Origin: Eubacterium oxidoreducens
Lineage (GTDB): Bacteria > Bacillota > Clostridia > Lachnospirales > Lachnospiraceae
DNA length: 64,000 bases
Direction of reading: 5' to 3'
Assembly: GCF_900104415.1 (NCBI RefSeq)
Contig: NZ_FMXR01000005.1
Span: 186,001-250,000 of the forward strand
Position numbers and translations under genes: made by a program. This document shows, piece after piece, positions 24,834 through 33,148 of this stretch. The notes below the pieces were generated by a model. The model was given only the letters and a program-made list of their open reading frames with translations, ran no database searches and was not told the DNA's origin. Each line of letters begins with the position of its first letter. Position 1 is the first letter of the stretch.

Positions 24834-27131
24834 TTATTCTTCCGTAGATTCGCTATCGGCATTAAATAATTCGGATAATTCATCAGCATGTTCTTGTAGG
24901 ATGCCAAGGAGATAAGAATCCCAGTGGCGCGCATCAGAATCACTGTCTCCAAATACATAATCTTCCTGTCCATAGTCGATCACATCGAATCCAGGAATTG
25001 TCTTACTTGCACCGGCTGTTCTATAGCTTACAGCATCGGCAAGAGAGAAGGAAACGCCATTTTCGGAGTCATAAGATACCCAGCTACTGATATCTGTACC
25101 GGTAGCTTCTTCGGCATCGCCGTTTTCCGTCTGCTTTGTAGCTTCGGACTTAGTAACGGTTGTTGCGCCTTCTACATACTCACCGTACATTTCGTCAACG
25201 TAAAGAGCCAGACTTTCGCCAAGAACCTCAGAAGGAACATGTCCGCCATCCCATTGCCATTCAATTGTGGCATCGATACCGGCATTCACAGCTGCAATCT
25301 GAAGGTTCAAAGAAGAGAACATTGACATATCTCCTTCAGAAGCACCCATTACAATTCGCATCCAGGTAGGATTTTCGGTGTCTTCATTTCCGATGTAGTT
25401 TAATGGATTGTACAATTCTACAATGTTGTTACCATATTCATCGCCTTCTTCGATAGAAGCAATATCAGATTCATAGGCTTCAAGCATTTCTTCATAAGAA
25501 GAGTAGTTAGAAGAATCTGTGCTGCTTCCTGCAGATTGGGTTGTTCCGGCATCCGGAGTACCAACATCCATTGTATCTCCGGCACTGTTTTCTGCAACGT
25601 CACTATTGTCGAAACTTCTTTCCTCGGTAGAAGAAGAGTCGCCTTCTGTAGTAGCATCGGCAGTAGGTTTTTCGCCATCGGTTGGAGCTTCACCGGTCGG
25701 AGCTTCGCCTGTCGGAGCGCCATCTTTTCCGCCGCCACCAGGCATGCCGCCTTCCATACCTCCTTCGGAAGAACTTGTACTCTTAGCATAGCGTCCTTCA
25801 ATAAAGGCTGTGGCTTTGTCTTCTGAAGTCATTGCGGCAACTTCTTCGTCGCTTAAGGCATTACCATCTTCATCGAACCAGGTCCATCCATCAGCGTAGT
25901 CAAGGTTGTCTAGATACCATTGCAGGTTCTCTTGAAACTCAGCCATGTAAAGATCAAGATAGCTGCCGCCATAGCCGTTGGTATCGGCATACTTATCTTC
26001 ATCGTATTCGATGGAAAGATCAATGGTATCTTCAGTATCACCGTCATCATTTAAGTCAAATCCGACAGATTCTTCTGTAACTGAAAGGTTTTGCTCATTG
26101 ATATATTCCATGTATTCTTCAGACAGATACTCAGCTAACTGAGACTGGAAGCTAGAACCAAATTCATAATCGGTATCCATATAATATTCAAAGGCCATTG
26201 CCATATCTGCCTCAGAAAGTGATGTGATGGCTGAGTAGGCAACGCAGCCCCAGGCACCATCGGAGAGTTCGTAGTCGGTACCATCAATGCTTACGGTTGT
26301 GGAGTAAGAGCCATCTTCGTTTCGGTAAACACCAACTGCTCCGGCTTCAATTTCGTAATCATAATAATCTGAGTTGTTGCTGGTAGCAGCGAACATAGTA
26401 GCATGTGCTCCGCCGCCGGAACCACCGGTTGATACAAAGTAATCAACGCTTCCCGGCAGGTTGCCAAGTAAGATATTGTACTTTACATAACGGGCAGCAT
26501 TCTTTTGGTCAACAAGACAAGAAGGAGCATCACCGGTGTAAGTGGTATTGCCATCTTCGTCTTCGGTGGTATCTTGTTTTCCTCTGTTACCGCAGGCAAC
26601 GTTGATGTAGCCTTCTGCGGCGTAGGTGGTTGCAGCTTCTGTATTCGTTGAAGAACTGTAACCGGCAGCACCTGTGTTTAGAATCACCGGTGCAGTTTCG
26701 GCAGTATAAGTCTGACCATTTGTGCTGGTGACTTCAGCGTCATAGTCGATAATCAAAGAACCTTGTACAGCGTCGGAGCCGGCATCTTCGGCAGTGACAT
26801 CTTCTGTACCATCTCCGTCTGAGTCAATTCCTTTGACATATGCGCCGGGAACGCAGACAGAAACGCCTTGCTCATCTTCGATTTCAGGATAAGCAACGGC
26901 TGATACAATTGACAAGGTCCACGCGTCAGCGTCGGAAGAATAGGTCCATTCCTGACCTTCGTTGTTGGCCAGATTCAATGTTTCTTCGATATACTCGATA
27001 TCTTCTTGTGAAGTTGCACTCAAATCTGCAGTAGAATCGGATGAACTTGAATCCGATTCTGTGGAGCTGCAGGCACTAAGAGATGCAATCATCATAGCGA
27101 CAAGCGTAATCGAAATTGCTTTTCTTTTCAT
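24834..27131 (-). CDS. Large tannase-like alpha/beta-hydrolase lipoprotein
   Basis: 765 residues from ATG 27131 with GAGGAGG upstream. Signal peptide and lipobox LSAC (Cys21), then a Ser/Asp-rich linker. The body resembles bacterial tannase / feruloyl-esterase-like hydrolases: GYINVACGNRGK near the oxyanion region, nucleophile elbow in STGGSGGGAHATMF (Ser near residue 236), WMRIVMGASEGD and the probable catalytic His in WDGGHVPSEV near residue 630. Between elbow and His lies a ~95-residue low-complexity stretch with GGMPGGGG and PTGEAPTGEAPT (about residues 447-543). Tannases release gallic acid from plant gallotannins; the substrate here is inference. Divergent from a two-component system. 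Confidence 0.72.
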   Translation of the reverse strand: MKRKAISITLVAMMIASLSACSSTESDSSSSDSTADLSATSQEDIEYIEETLNLANNEGQEWTYSSDADAWTLSIVSAVAYPEIEDEQGVSVCVPGAYVKGIDSDGDGTEDVTAEDAGSDAVQGSLIIDYDAEVTSTNGQTYTAETAPVILNTGAAGYSSSTNTEAATTYAAEGYINVACGNRGKQDTTEDEDGNTTYTGDAPSCLVDQKNAARYVKYNILLGNLPGSVDYFVSTGGSGGGAHATMFAATSNNSDYYDYEIEAGAVGVYRNEDGSYSTTVSIDGTDYELSDGAWGCVAYSAITSLSEADMAMAFEYYMDTDYEFGSSFQSQLAEYLSEEYMEYINEQNLSVTEESVGFDLNDDGDTEDTIDLSIEYDEDKYADTNGYGGSYLDLYMAEFQENLQWYLDNLDYADGWTWFDEDGNALSDEEVAAMTSEDKATAFIEGRYAKSTSSSEGGMEGGMPGGGGKDGAPTGEAPTGEAPTDGEKPTADATTEGDSSSTEERSFDNSDVAENSAGDTMDVGTPDAGTTQSAGSSTDSSNYSSYEEMLEAYESDIASIEEGDEYGNNIVELYNPLNYIGNEDTENPTWMRIVMGASEGDMSMFSSLNLQIAAVNAGIDATIEWQWDGGHVPSEVLGESLALYVDEMYGEYVEGATTVTKSEATKQTENGDAEEATGTDISSWVSYDSENGVSFSLADAVSYRTAGASKTIPGFDVIDYGQEDYVFGDSDSDARHWDSYLLGILQEHADELSELFNADSESTEE

Positions 27132-27157
27132 TAAGAAAACCTCCTCGTAAAAAGTTC

Positions 27158-27182
27158 TTTGATGCGATATTTGCGCATCAAA
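27158..27182. promoter_or_regulatory. Inverted repeat in the tannase-like gene leader
   Basis: TTTGATGCG - ATATTTG - CGCATCAAA, 9-bp perfect arms, lying between a minus-strand TATAAT (27195-27190) and the ribosome site. Candidate operator or leader hairpin in the 187-base divergent region shared with the OmpR-type regulator. Confidence 0.5.
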
Positions 27183-27318
27183 GTATAAAATTATAATTTT
27201 ATGGGAACAATGTATCATGTGAACCTTGAAGTTATATTGAAATACTTTTAAAATAATTATAATTAATTCTAACTCCACAAATCTAGAAGTGGGGAAAAGG
27301 GCAATTGGAGGTTGCGAT

Positions 27319-28008
27319 GTGAAGATATTACTGATCGAAGATGAAAAAAGAATGGCAAAAGCGGTATCGCAGCTTTTGAGTGAGGAAGGCTATGAAGTAG
27401 ATTGCTACAGGGAGGGGGTTAGTGGTGGACAAGCACTAAATTCAGGCATCTATGACGCAGCAGTGATCGATGTTATGCTGCCGGGAAAAGATGGATTTTC
27501 CGTTGTTCGGGAAGCAAGAAGAAATGGGATTGTTACGCCTCTTATGCTTCTTACGGCGAAAAGTGATGTATCAGATAAAGTGGTTGGTCTTGATAGTGGA
27601 GCGGATGACTATATGACAAAGCCGTTTCTGGTTGAGGAATTTATGGCAAGGGTTCGGGCGCTCTGTCGTAGAGGATTAAAATCAGTAGATGGATTGATGA
27701 AGGTGGGCGATCTTATGCTAAATGTCGGCACAGGCGTTTTGAGCTGTACTTCTTCGCAGCAGGAGATTCGTTTGGGAGAAAAAGAGTTTCATATTATGCA
27801 GTGTTTCATGGCTAATCCGGGACGAATCATATCAAAAGACCAGCTTGCGCTTAAAGTCTGGGGATATGATAATGAAGCGGAATATAATAATGTAGAAGTC
27901 TATATGTCATTTACAAGAAAGAAGATGAAATTTTTAAATACAATGACGAAGATAAAAACGGTGCGAGGCATGGGATATATGCTTGAAGGAGTGGCAGATG
28001 GTAATTAG
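27319..28008 (+). CDS. OmpR/PhoB-type response regulator
   Basis: 229 residues from GTG 27319 with TTGGAGG 8 bases upstream. Receiver domain with acidic pocket LIEDEK, phospho-acceptor Asp51 in VIDVMLPGKDG, Thr in LLTAKSD and Lys in MTKPF. A C-terminal winged helix has RLGEKEFHIMQCFM and the recognition-helix region NNVEVYMSFTRKKM, ending in KTVRGMGYML. Its kinase overlaps it by 11 bases. The divergent tannase-like gene is a likely target. Confidence 0.94.
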   Translation: MKILLIEDEKRMAKAVSQLLSEEGYEVDCYREGVSGGQALNSGIYDAAVIDVMLPGKDGFSVVREARRNGIVTPLMLLTAKSDVSDKVVGLDSGADDYMTKPFLVEEFMARVRALCRRGLKSVDGLMKVGDLMLNVGTGVLSCTSSQQEIRLGEKEFHIMQCFMANPGRIISKDQLALKVWGYDNEAEYNNVEVYMSFTRKKMKFLNTMTKIKTVRGMGYMLEGVADGN

Positions 28009-29254
28009 ATCAAAACAGCGTTTTATTGCAATAATGGTAATGATTCTGGTCGCTGTTGTAGTTTGTATGCTGGTGATTATCTATTATTCAACGCAGGTCA
28101 AAGTAGATCATGAAAACAAGGAAATGCTTGAGATGTTTGCAACATGTTATGAGGAAAATGGCCTGCCGCAAGGCGATTTCGACCCAGCGGCGGACATCAC
28201 AAAAGAATCCGACTCAGATGATGAGAATCGTGCGCAGATTGCGGATAATGATTTTTTTCACAGATACCAGGTGGCAACCTTTTATGCGGTTGTCTTTGAC
28301 TCAAATAATAATGTGGAAGAACTGCTAAATGATGCACCGACTTCTCATTCGGATGAAGAACTAGAACAAGTAGCGCAAAAGCTTCTTGAGGCTGGTCAAG
28401 AATACGGAACAACCGGTGAGATTGTTTATTTGGTGACAAAACAGGATGATTATGTACTTGTTACTATGATGGATAATTCTGTAGTCGGAGATATGATTAA
28501 GACGCTGATGCGAACTATGATTTTGTTTGGAACAATCGCAGTTATAATCCTAATAGTTTTTTCGGCGCTTCTTGGAAATTGGGTTATGAAGCCAATCGAA
28601 GAAAGCTATAATCGCCAGAAACAGTTTATTTCCAATGCAGGACATGAACTGAAGACGCCAATCACCACAATAGGGACTAATGTGGAATTGTTAAAGCGGC
28701 AAATTGGCAAGAACGAATGGCTTGAAAATGTTGAATATGAAAATAAACGAATGTCCATGCTTGTTCATCAGATGTTAGATCTTGCAAGACTTGAACAGGT
28801 ACGTGTGCAGATGGAAGAAGTGGATTTTTCCAAGCTGTCTCTTGCGGCAATTTTGCCATTTGAAGCAATTGCATTTGAAAAAAATGTGCGTCTTACCTAT
28901 GATATTCCGGAAGGAATCAAGCTAAAAGGAGAACGGCAGATGCTCGAGCAGCTGGTTAGTATTCTTACAGATAACGCAATTAATCATTGCTTTTGCCATG
29001 GCTGTGTGGAGATCAAACTTTGGGAAAGTAAGGGAAGAACAAGTCTTAAGGTTACAAATGATGGGAAGGCAATTGAGTCGAAAGAACAAGAACATATCTT
29101 TGAGCGGTTTTATCGGGGAGATGAAGCAAGAGTTGATTTCAGCGGACATTATGGACTTGGCTTAGCAATTGCGAAGGCAGTTGTGATGCAGCATCATGGG
29201 GATATCAAAATAGAATGCGGTGAGGGACGAGTGTCTTTTATTGTTGAATTATAA
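27998..29254 (+). CDS. Sensor histidine kinase
   Basis: 418 residues from ATG 27998, 6 bases after AAGGAG inside the regulator gene. TM1 (~8-30), an acidic extracellular domain (~31-165), TM2 (~170-192), then HisKA directly after a short linker without a clear HAMP (GHELKTPITTIG, His216). HATPase with N box TDNAINH and G boxes GHYGLGLAIAK follows. Works with the upstream OmpR-type regulator. The acidic, Asp-rich outer domain (PAADITKESDSDDEN) might bind cations or basic peptides. Confidence 0.93.
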   Translation: MVIRSKQRFIAIMVMILVAVVVCMLVIIYYSTQVKVDHENKEMLEMFATCYEENGLPQGDFDPAADITKESDSDDENRAQIADNDFFHRYQVATFYAVVFDSNNNVEELLNDAPTSHSDEELEQVAQKLLEAGQEYGTTGEIVYLVTKQDDYVLVTMMDNSVVGDMIKTLMRTMILFGTIAVIILIVFSALLGNWVMKPIEESYNRQKQFISNAGHELKTPITTIGTNVELLKRQIGKNEWLENVEYENKRMSMLVHQMLDLARLEQVRVQMEEVDFSKLSLAAILPFEAIAFEKNVRLTYDIPEGIKLKGERQMLEQLVSILTDNAINHCFCHGCVEIKLWESKGRTSLKVTNDGKAIESKEQEHIFERFYRGDEARVDFSGHYGLGLAIAKAVVMQHHGDIKIECGEGRVSFIVEL

Positions 29255-29277
29255 GAAAGTGATTGGGAGGACAAGCT

Positions 29278-30357
29278 ATGAGATGGACTGACGAACAAAA
29301 AATCGCCTATTTAGATCGTTATGTAGAAGATTTTGATGAATTATTGAAAAAGGGGGAGAAAGAAAAAGAACGCTTTCTTCGATATGTAGAAGAAGGCGTG
29401 CAAAAGGGCTGGGAAAATGCACTTTATATTAAAGGATATGGTTGTTATGGCGGAAATGAGCTTTTTGCATGTGATTGGAAAGCGGCAAGAGAATGTATGG
29501 AGCGGTTGATTGCAATCAATGGCGATCCGGGTTGCTATAACTCTCTAGGTTATATATGTTATTACGCAAGAACAACGCCGGAGCCGGAATATGAAAAAGC
29601 ATTTCAATATTTTACGGTGGGACATGCTTGTGGCATTTTTGAGTCGACCTATAAACTTGCGGATATGCTTCAGCAGGGATTAGGCTGCCCAAAGAGTGAA
29701 CAGGCGGCATTTCATCTGATTACCAGAATTTTTGATGAGAATCATGAACGATTTTGTAATGGAGAATATGATGGGAAGTTTGCTGATGTGGCGCTTCGAA
29801 TGGGACAGATGTTTGAACATGGCATTGAAGGGGAGAGTAATGTGGCAATGGCATACGCCTTTTATATGCAGGCGAAACTTGCCATTGATATGAGAATCAA
29901 AGAGGGAGATTACTTTGGTGATAACAAGGTCAAAAAAAGAATCGAAGAAGCTTTGCAAAGAATTCAGACAAAGCTTCCGGAGGATTTTGATGTTTCCTAT
30001 ATGAAAATGCAACATCCCGGACCAATCGGAGATATTTTGGAAAACAGTCTGGGGATGGATGTGACAATTACATATGTCAATGGTAAATATATGTTGCTTG
30101 CACATGGCGTTGGAGCAGAAGGGTATAGCGGACAAGCTCTGATTACAGTGGCACAGATGCATTTTTGTGAGCTGACAGATGTTACGGGAGTGTATTTGGT
30201 CAATCCGACCTTTGTCCATGGTTGTGCGCAGATTCCGGCAAGAGCGTTTGTTACAGGAATTCGGTATGACGAGGAAGAAGATGTCTGGGAACTGACTTAT
30301 CGCGATCAGGTCATGATTTCCTTTCGGGTTGATGCTTTTATATTTGGAGAAGAGTAG
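29278..30357 (+). CDS. Sel1-like (TPR-type) repeat protein
   Basis: 359 residues from ATG 29278 with GGGAGGA upstream. Residues ~30-210 contain Sel1-like helical hairpins, such as CYNSLGYICYYAR, AFQYFTVGHACGIFESTYKLADML and ADVALRMGQMFEHGIEG. The C-terminal ~120 residues are beta-rich and unfamiliar (VTITYVNGKYMLLAHGVG onward). Cytosolic; no signal. Sel1-like proteins serve as protein-binding scaffolds. It follows the kinase by 23 bases, so it is probably co-transcribed and may adapt that signalling system. Confidence 0.82.
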   Translation: MRWTDEQKIAYLDRYVEDFDELLKKGEKEKERFLRYVEEGVQKGWENALYIKGYGCYGGNELFACDWKAARECMERLIAINGDPGCYNSLGYICYYARTTPEPEYEKAFQYFTVGHACGIFESTYKLADMLQQGLGCPKSEQAAFHLITRIFDENHERFCNGEYDGKFADVALRMGQMFEHGIEGESNVAMAYAFYMQAKLAIDMRIKEGDYFGDNKVKKRIEEALQRIQTKLPEDFDVSYMKMQHPGPIGDILENSLGMDVTITYVNGKYMLLAHGVGAEGYSGQALITVAQMHFCELTDVTGVYLVNPTFVHGCAQIPARAFVTGIRYDEEEDVWELTYRDQVMISFRVDAFIFGEE

Positions 30358-30365
30358 AAAAAACT

Positions 30366-30394
30366 TTGTAAAATGCAGGAAAATGCTTTATAAT
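30366..30394 (+). promoter_or_regulatory. Sigma-A promoter before the SEC-C gene
   Basis: TTGTAA (30366-30371), 17-base spacer, TATAAT (30389-30394), about 70 bases upstream of the ATG. Confidence 0.8.
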
Positions 30395-30461
30395 AGACAA
30401 GTGAATGTGTCTATAGTAGAGGGCATTACAATATTATAGGATAAAAGGATGGTAGAAATAT

Positions 30462-30971
30462 ATGGCTTTATTAGAAAAGTGGCAAAGCATAGCATATAAT
30501 GAACAGGCTGACAGAGGTGAGCTTCAAAGATTTTGGCAAAGATATTTTGAATTAGAGAAGGGCGTATACGAAAAGCTTCTTACAAATCCGGATGAAGTAG
30601 TGGAAGGAACGGTTAAGGAACTTGCTGAAAAATATGACCTGGATATCATGGCAATGGTTGGTTTCCTTGACGGAATCAATGACAGCCTTATCGAGCCGAA
30701 TCCAATTGAAGAGATGGAAGAAGATACCAAGGTAAGCCTTGCATTTGACAAAGAAAAATTATACAAAAACATGGTAGATGCCAGAGCTGATTGGTTATAT
30801 AATCTCCCACAGTGGAAGGCGATTTTTGATGATGCCAAAAGAGATGCGCTTTATAAAGAACAAAGACAGTCAGGAACTTATCGTAGAGAAGGAAAGAAGA
30901 TTGGTCGTAATGATCCATGCCCATGTGGAAGCGGTAAGAAGTATAAAAAGTGCTGCGGTAGAAACGCATAA
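30462..30971 (+). CDS. SEC-C motif protein
   Basis: 169 residues. The C-terminus is a SEC-C zinc-binding motif: [19 protein letters not shown], with Cys spacing CxCx8CC, as at the tail of SecA. The rest is a mostly helical, acidic domain ([19 protein letters not shown] onward) found in small SEC-C proteins of Clostridia; I cannot assign a function. It is not SecA itself, having no ATPase. Own promoter and terminator. Confidence 0.88.
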   Translation: MALLEKWQSIAYNEQADRGELQRFWQRYFELEKGVYEKLLTNPDEVVEGTVKELAEKYDLDIMAMVGFLDGINDSLIEPNPIEEMEEDTKVSLAFDKEKLYKNMVDARADWLYNLPQWKAIFDDAKRDALYKEQRQSGTYRREGKKIGRNDPCPCGSGKKYKKCCGRNA

Positions 30972-30981
30972 GATAAAAAAT

Positions 30982-31015
30982 GCCCTGTGTAGTTTCCGCT
31001 ATGCAGGGCTTTTTT
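30982..31015 (+). terminator. Rho-independent terminator
   Basis: Stem GCCCTGTGTAG / CTATGCAGGGC (two G-U pairs) and six Ts. Confidence 0.88.
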
Positions 31016-31039
31016 CATGAGAATAGAAAGAGATTGATT

Positions 31040-31900
31040 ATGGATATGAGTATTTTATTCCCGCATCTGCATATCAACCTGGATTATGTAATCAAGTCGG
31101 TCTCGATTGGCAATTTTGAGATTGCGATGTATGGAATCTGTATTGCAATCGGCGTTGTGCTTGGGCTATTACTTGTCTCACGGGTAGCAAAGAAGACAGG
31201 GCAAAGGCCGGAGGATTATTTTGACCTGGCAATCTTTGGTGTGATTTTTGGTGTAATTGGTGCGAGAATCTATTATGTGATATTTTCGTGGGATTTATAT
31301 AAGGATGATTTAAAGAGCATTTTTAATTTGAGACAGGGCGGACTTGCCATATACGGCGGCGTGATTGCTGCGATTATTGTGACTGTGGTGCTGTCAAAAA
31401 TCAAGAAAAAACCGTTCTTTCAATTGGCGGATACTGCGTGTGTCGGTCTGATTACAGGACAGATATGTGGCCGCTGGGGGAACTTTTTTAACAGAGAGGC
31501 ATTTGGAGATTACACGGATAATATTTTTGCAATGCAATTGCCGGTAAGTGCGGTAAGAAGCAGTGATATTACGCAGACCTTGTCAGAACATATAGAAGTT
31601 GTGGATGGGATTTCGTATATACAGGTTCATCCGACATTTTTATATGAATCCGTATGGAATCTTGCATTGCTTGTGATCTTGTTGCTGACACGCAGATATA
31701 TCAAGCATTATGGGATAACATTTTTTATATATTTATTTGGATATGGTTTAGGAAGAGCCTGGATTGAGAGTCTTCGGACCGATCAGTTGCTTATTCCAAA
31801 TACAAATGTGGCAGTTTCTCAGATGCTGGCAATTATTTTGGTAATTGTTTCTGCAGTTATGATGATTGTGTTGCATAAATGGGGAAAAGAAAAGCAGTAA
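31040..31900 (+). CDS. lgt: Prolipoprotein diacylglyceryl transferase
   Basis: 286 residues, seven membrane helices. It transfers diacylglycerol from phosphatidylglycerol to the lipobox Cys of prolipoproteins, the first step for lipoproteins such as the tannase-like and sugar-binding proteins in this window. Family motifs GGLAIYGGVIAA and GRWGNFFNREAFG are present, with the C-terminal GLGRAWIESLRTD. ATG 31040 is used, with a weak GAAAGAG site; ATG 31046 is also possible. An HD-GYP gene starts 23 bases downstream. Confidence 0.96.
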   Translation: MDMSILFPHLHINLDYVIKSVSIGNFEIAMYGICIAIGVVLGLLLVSRVAKKTGQRPEDYFDLAIFGVIFGVIGARIYYVIFSWDLYKDDLKSIFNLRQGGLAIYGGVIAAIIVTVVLSKIKKKPFFQLADTACVGLITGQICGRWGNFFNREAFGDYTDNIFAMQLPVSAVRSSDITQTLSEHIEVVDGISYIQVHPTFLYESVWNLALLVILLLTRRYIKHYGITFFIYLFGYGLGRAWIESLRTDQLLIPNTNVAVSQMLAIILVIVSAVMMIVLHKWGKEKQ

Positions 31901-31923
31901 CGGTTGTTATTCGGGGGATACTT

Positions 31924-32982
31924 ATGAAGGAGAGAATTAGGGATTATACCTATAATGTACCGCTGGGGAGTATTATAGCGAAGGACGTCTTTTCCAAAGA
32001 GGGCGTTGTTTTGTTACATGGCGGTACGTATGTAGATGAAGAAATACATGACCGTCTTCAAAAATACAAAGGGACAATTGAATTTGTGATTTCGGATTTG
32101 ATTGAGCAGGAAAATGAAGAAGAGACGAAGAAAGAACCGCAGGTATTCGATCTTGCCGATGATGTAAAAAAACGTGCTCTTTTGGGAGTCGAATATATGT
32201 ATAGCGGGGCGAAGCCGGATGAAATTGTAGATATTGCCAATGATATCACTAAGGAGATGCTCTCTACCTTAGGGGAGAATGAGGATGTGAATATTTCGCT
32301 CGAGATGCTTAAAGTATCGGATGAGTATACGTTTAAGCATTCGGTTGACGTTGGTGCTATGGCGATGCTTGTAGCAAACAAAATGCATTTGCAAGGAGAG
32401 TCTATTCGAAATATTGCAATGGCGGGAATTATGCACGATATTGGAAAAGTGAAGATTCCGGACGCAATTCTTAACAAACCGGCGAAGCTTACGCCGGAAG
32501 AATTTGAAATCATAAAGAAACATCCGATATGGGGCTATGAAATAATCCATGACATTAAAGGGGTTAGCGAGGAAGTTGGACTTGGAATCCTGCAGCATCA
32601 TGAAAATATTAATGGTTCCGGTTATCCATACAGTCTTCGCGGCGGGGAGATTTCGTATATGGGAAAAATACTGTCGGTGGTAGACGTGTATGATGCACTC
32701 GTTACGAAGCGTCCATACAAGGAGGCGAGACGAAGCAATGAAGCGCTTGTTATGCTCAGACAGATGGTGGACAAATTTGATATGCATATTTTGCGGGCAT
32801 TTTATCGTTGTATTACAATCTATCCAATTGGTGCAACCGTGATGCTGAATAATGGTGCAATTGTCAAGGTAGTTCATAATAATGAAGGAAATCCGCTTCG
32901 TCCTAAGGTGCAGGATTTGATGAGCGGTAAATATTATGATTTAGCGGGCGACATATCGTGTAAGAATTTAGAAATCAAATAA
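31924..32982 (+). CDS. HD-GYP domain protein (c-di-GMP phosphodiesterase type)
   Basis: 352 residues from ATG 31924, with GGGGGA upstream. The N-terminal ~75 residues are a small beta-rich domain (YTYNVPLGSIIAKDVF, LLHGGTYV) seen ahead of HD-GYP in many Firmicutes. The HD-GYP domain has MHDIGKVKIP (H171, D172) and HHENINGSGYP. The Asp often seen in HHExxDGxGYP is Asn here, which is common and not clearly inactivating. No membrane segment, so it is a cytosolic enzyme. A terminator follows immediately. Confidence 0.92.
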   Translation: MKERIRDYTYNVPLGSIIAKDVFSKEGVVLLHGGTYVDEEIHDRLQKYKGTIEFVISDLIEQENEEETKKEPQVFDLADDVKKRALLGVEYMYSGAKPDEIVDIANDITKEMLSTLGENEDVNISLEMLKVSDEYTFKHSVDVGAMAMLVANKMHLQGESIRNIAMAGIMHDIGKVKIPDAILNKPAKLTPEEFEIIKKHPIWGYEIIHDIKGVSEEVGLGILQHHENINGSGYPYSLRGGEISYMGKILSVVDVYDALVTKRPYKEARRSNEALVMLRQMVDKFDMHILRAFYRCITIYPIGATVMLNNGAIVKVVHNNEGNPLRPKVQDLMSGKYYDLAGDISCKNLEIK

Positions 32983-32983
32983 G

Positions 32984-33023
32984 AAACTGTCATACGAAGA
33001 AGAATTCGTACGACAGTTTTTTT
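32984..33023 (+). terminator. Rho-independent terminator
   Basis: Stem AAACTGTCATACGAA / TTCGTACGACAGTTT (one mismatch) followed by Ts. Confidence 0.88.
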
Positions 33024-33059
33024 GTTTGAAAAAAATACGCGAAATGAAACAAAAGTCAC

Positions 33060-33088
33060 TTGCACGCATCTTTTGATTGTGATAACAT
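33060..33088 (+). promoter_or_regulatory. Probable promoter of the giant surface protein gene
   Basis: TTGCAC (33060-33065), 17-base spacer, TAACAT (33083-33088), 60 bases upstream of the ATG. Confidence 0.55.
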
Positions 33089-33148
33089 ACTACGGATAGC
33101 GCAAACTTACACCAGTAACGCTATTAGAACTAGAAATGGAGGAAGAAT

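Noticed and set aside
25519-25826. Plus-strand open frames antisense to the tannase-like gene
   Set aside because: They mirror the low-complexity insert and lack ribosome sites.
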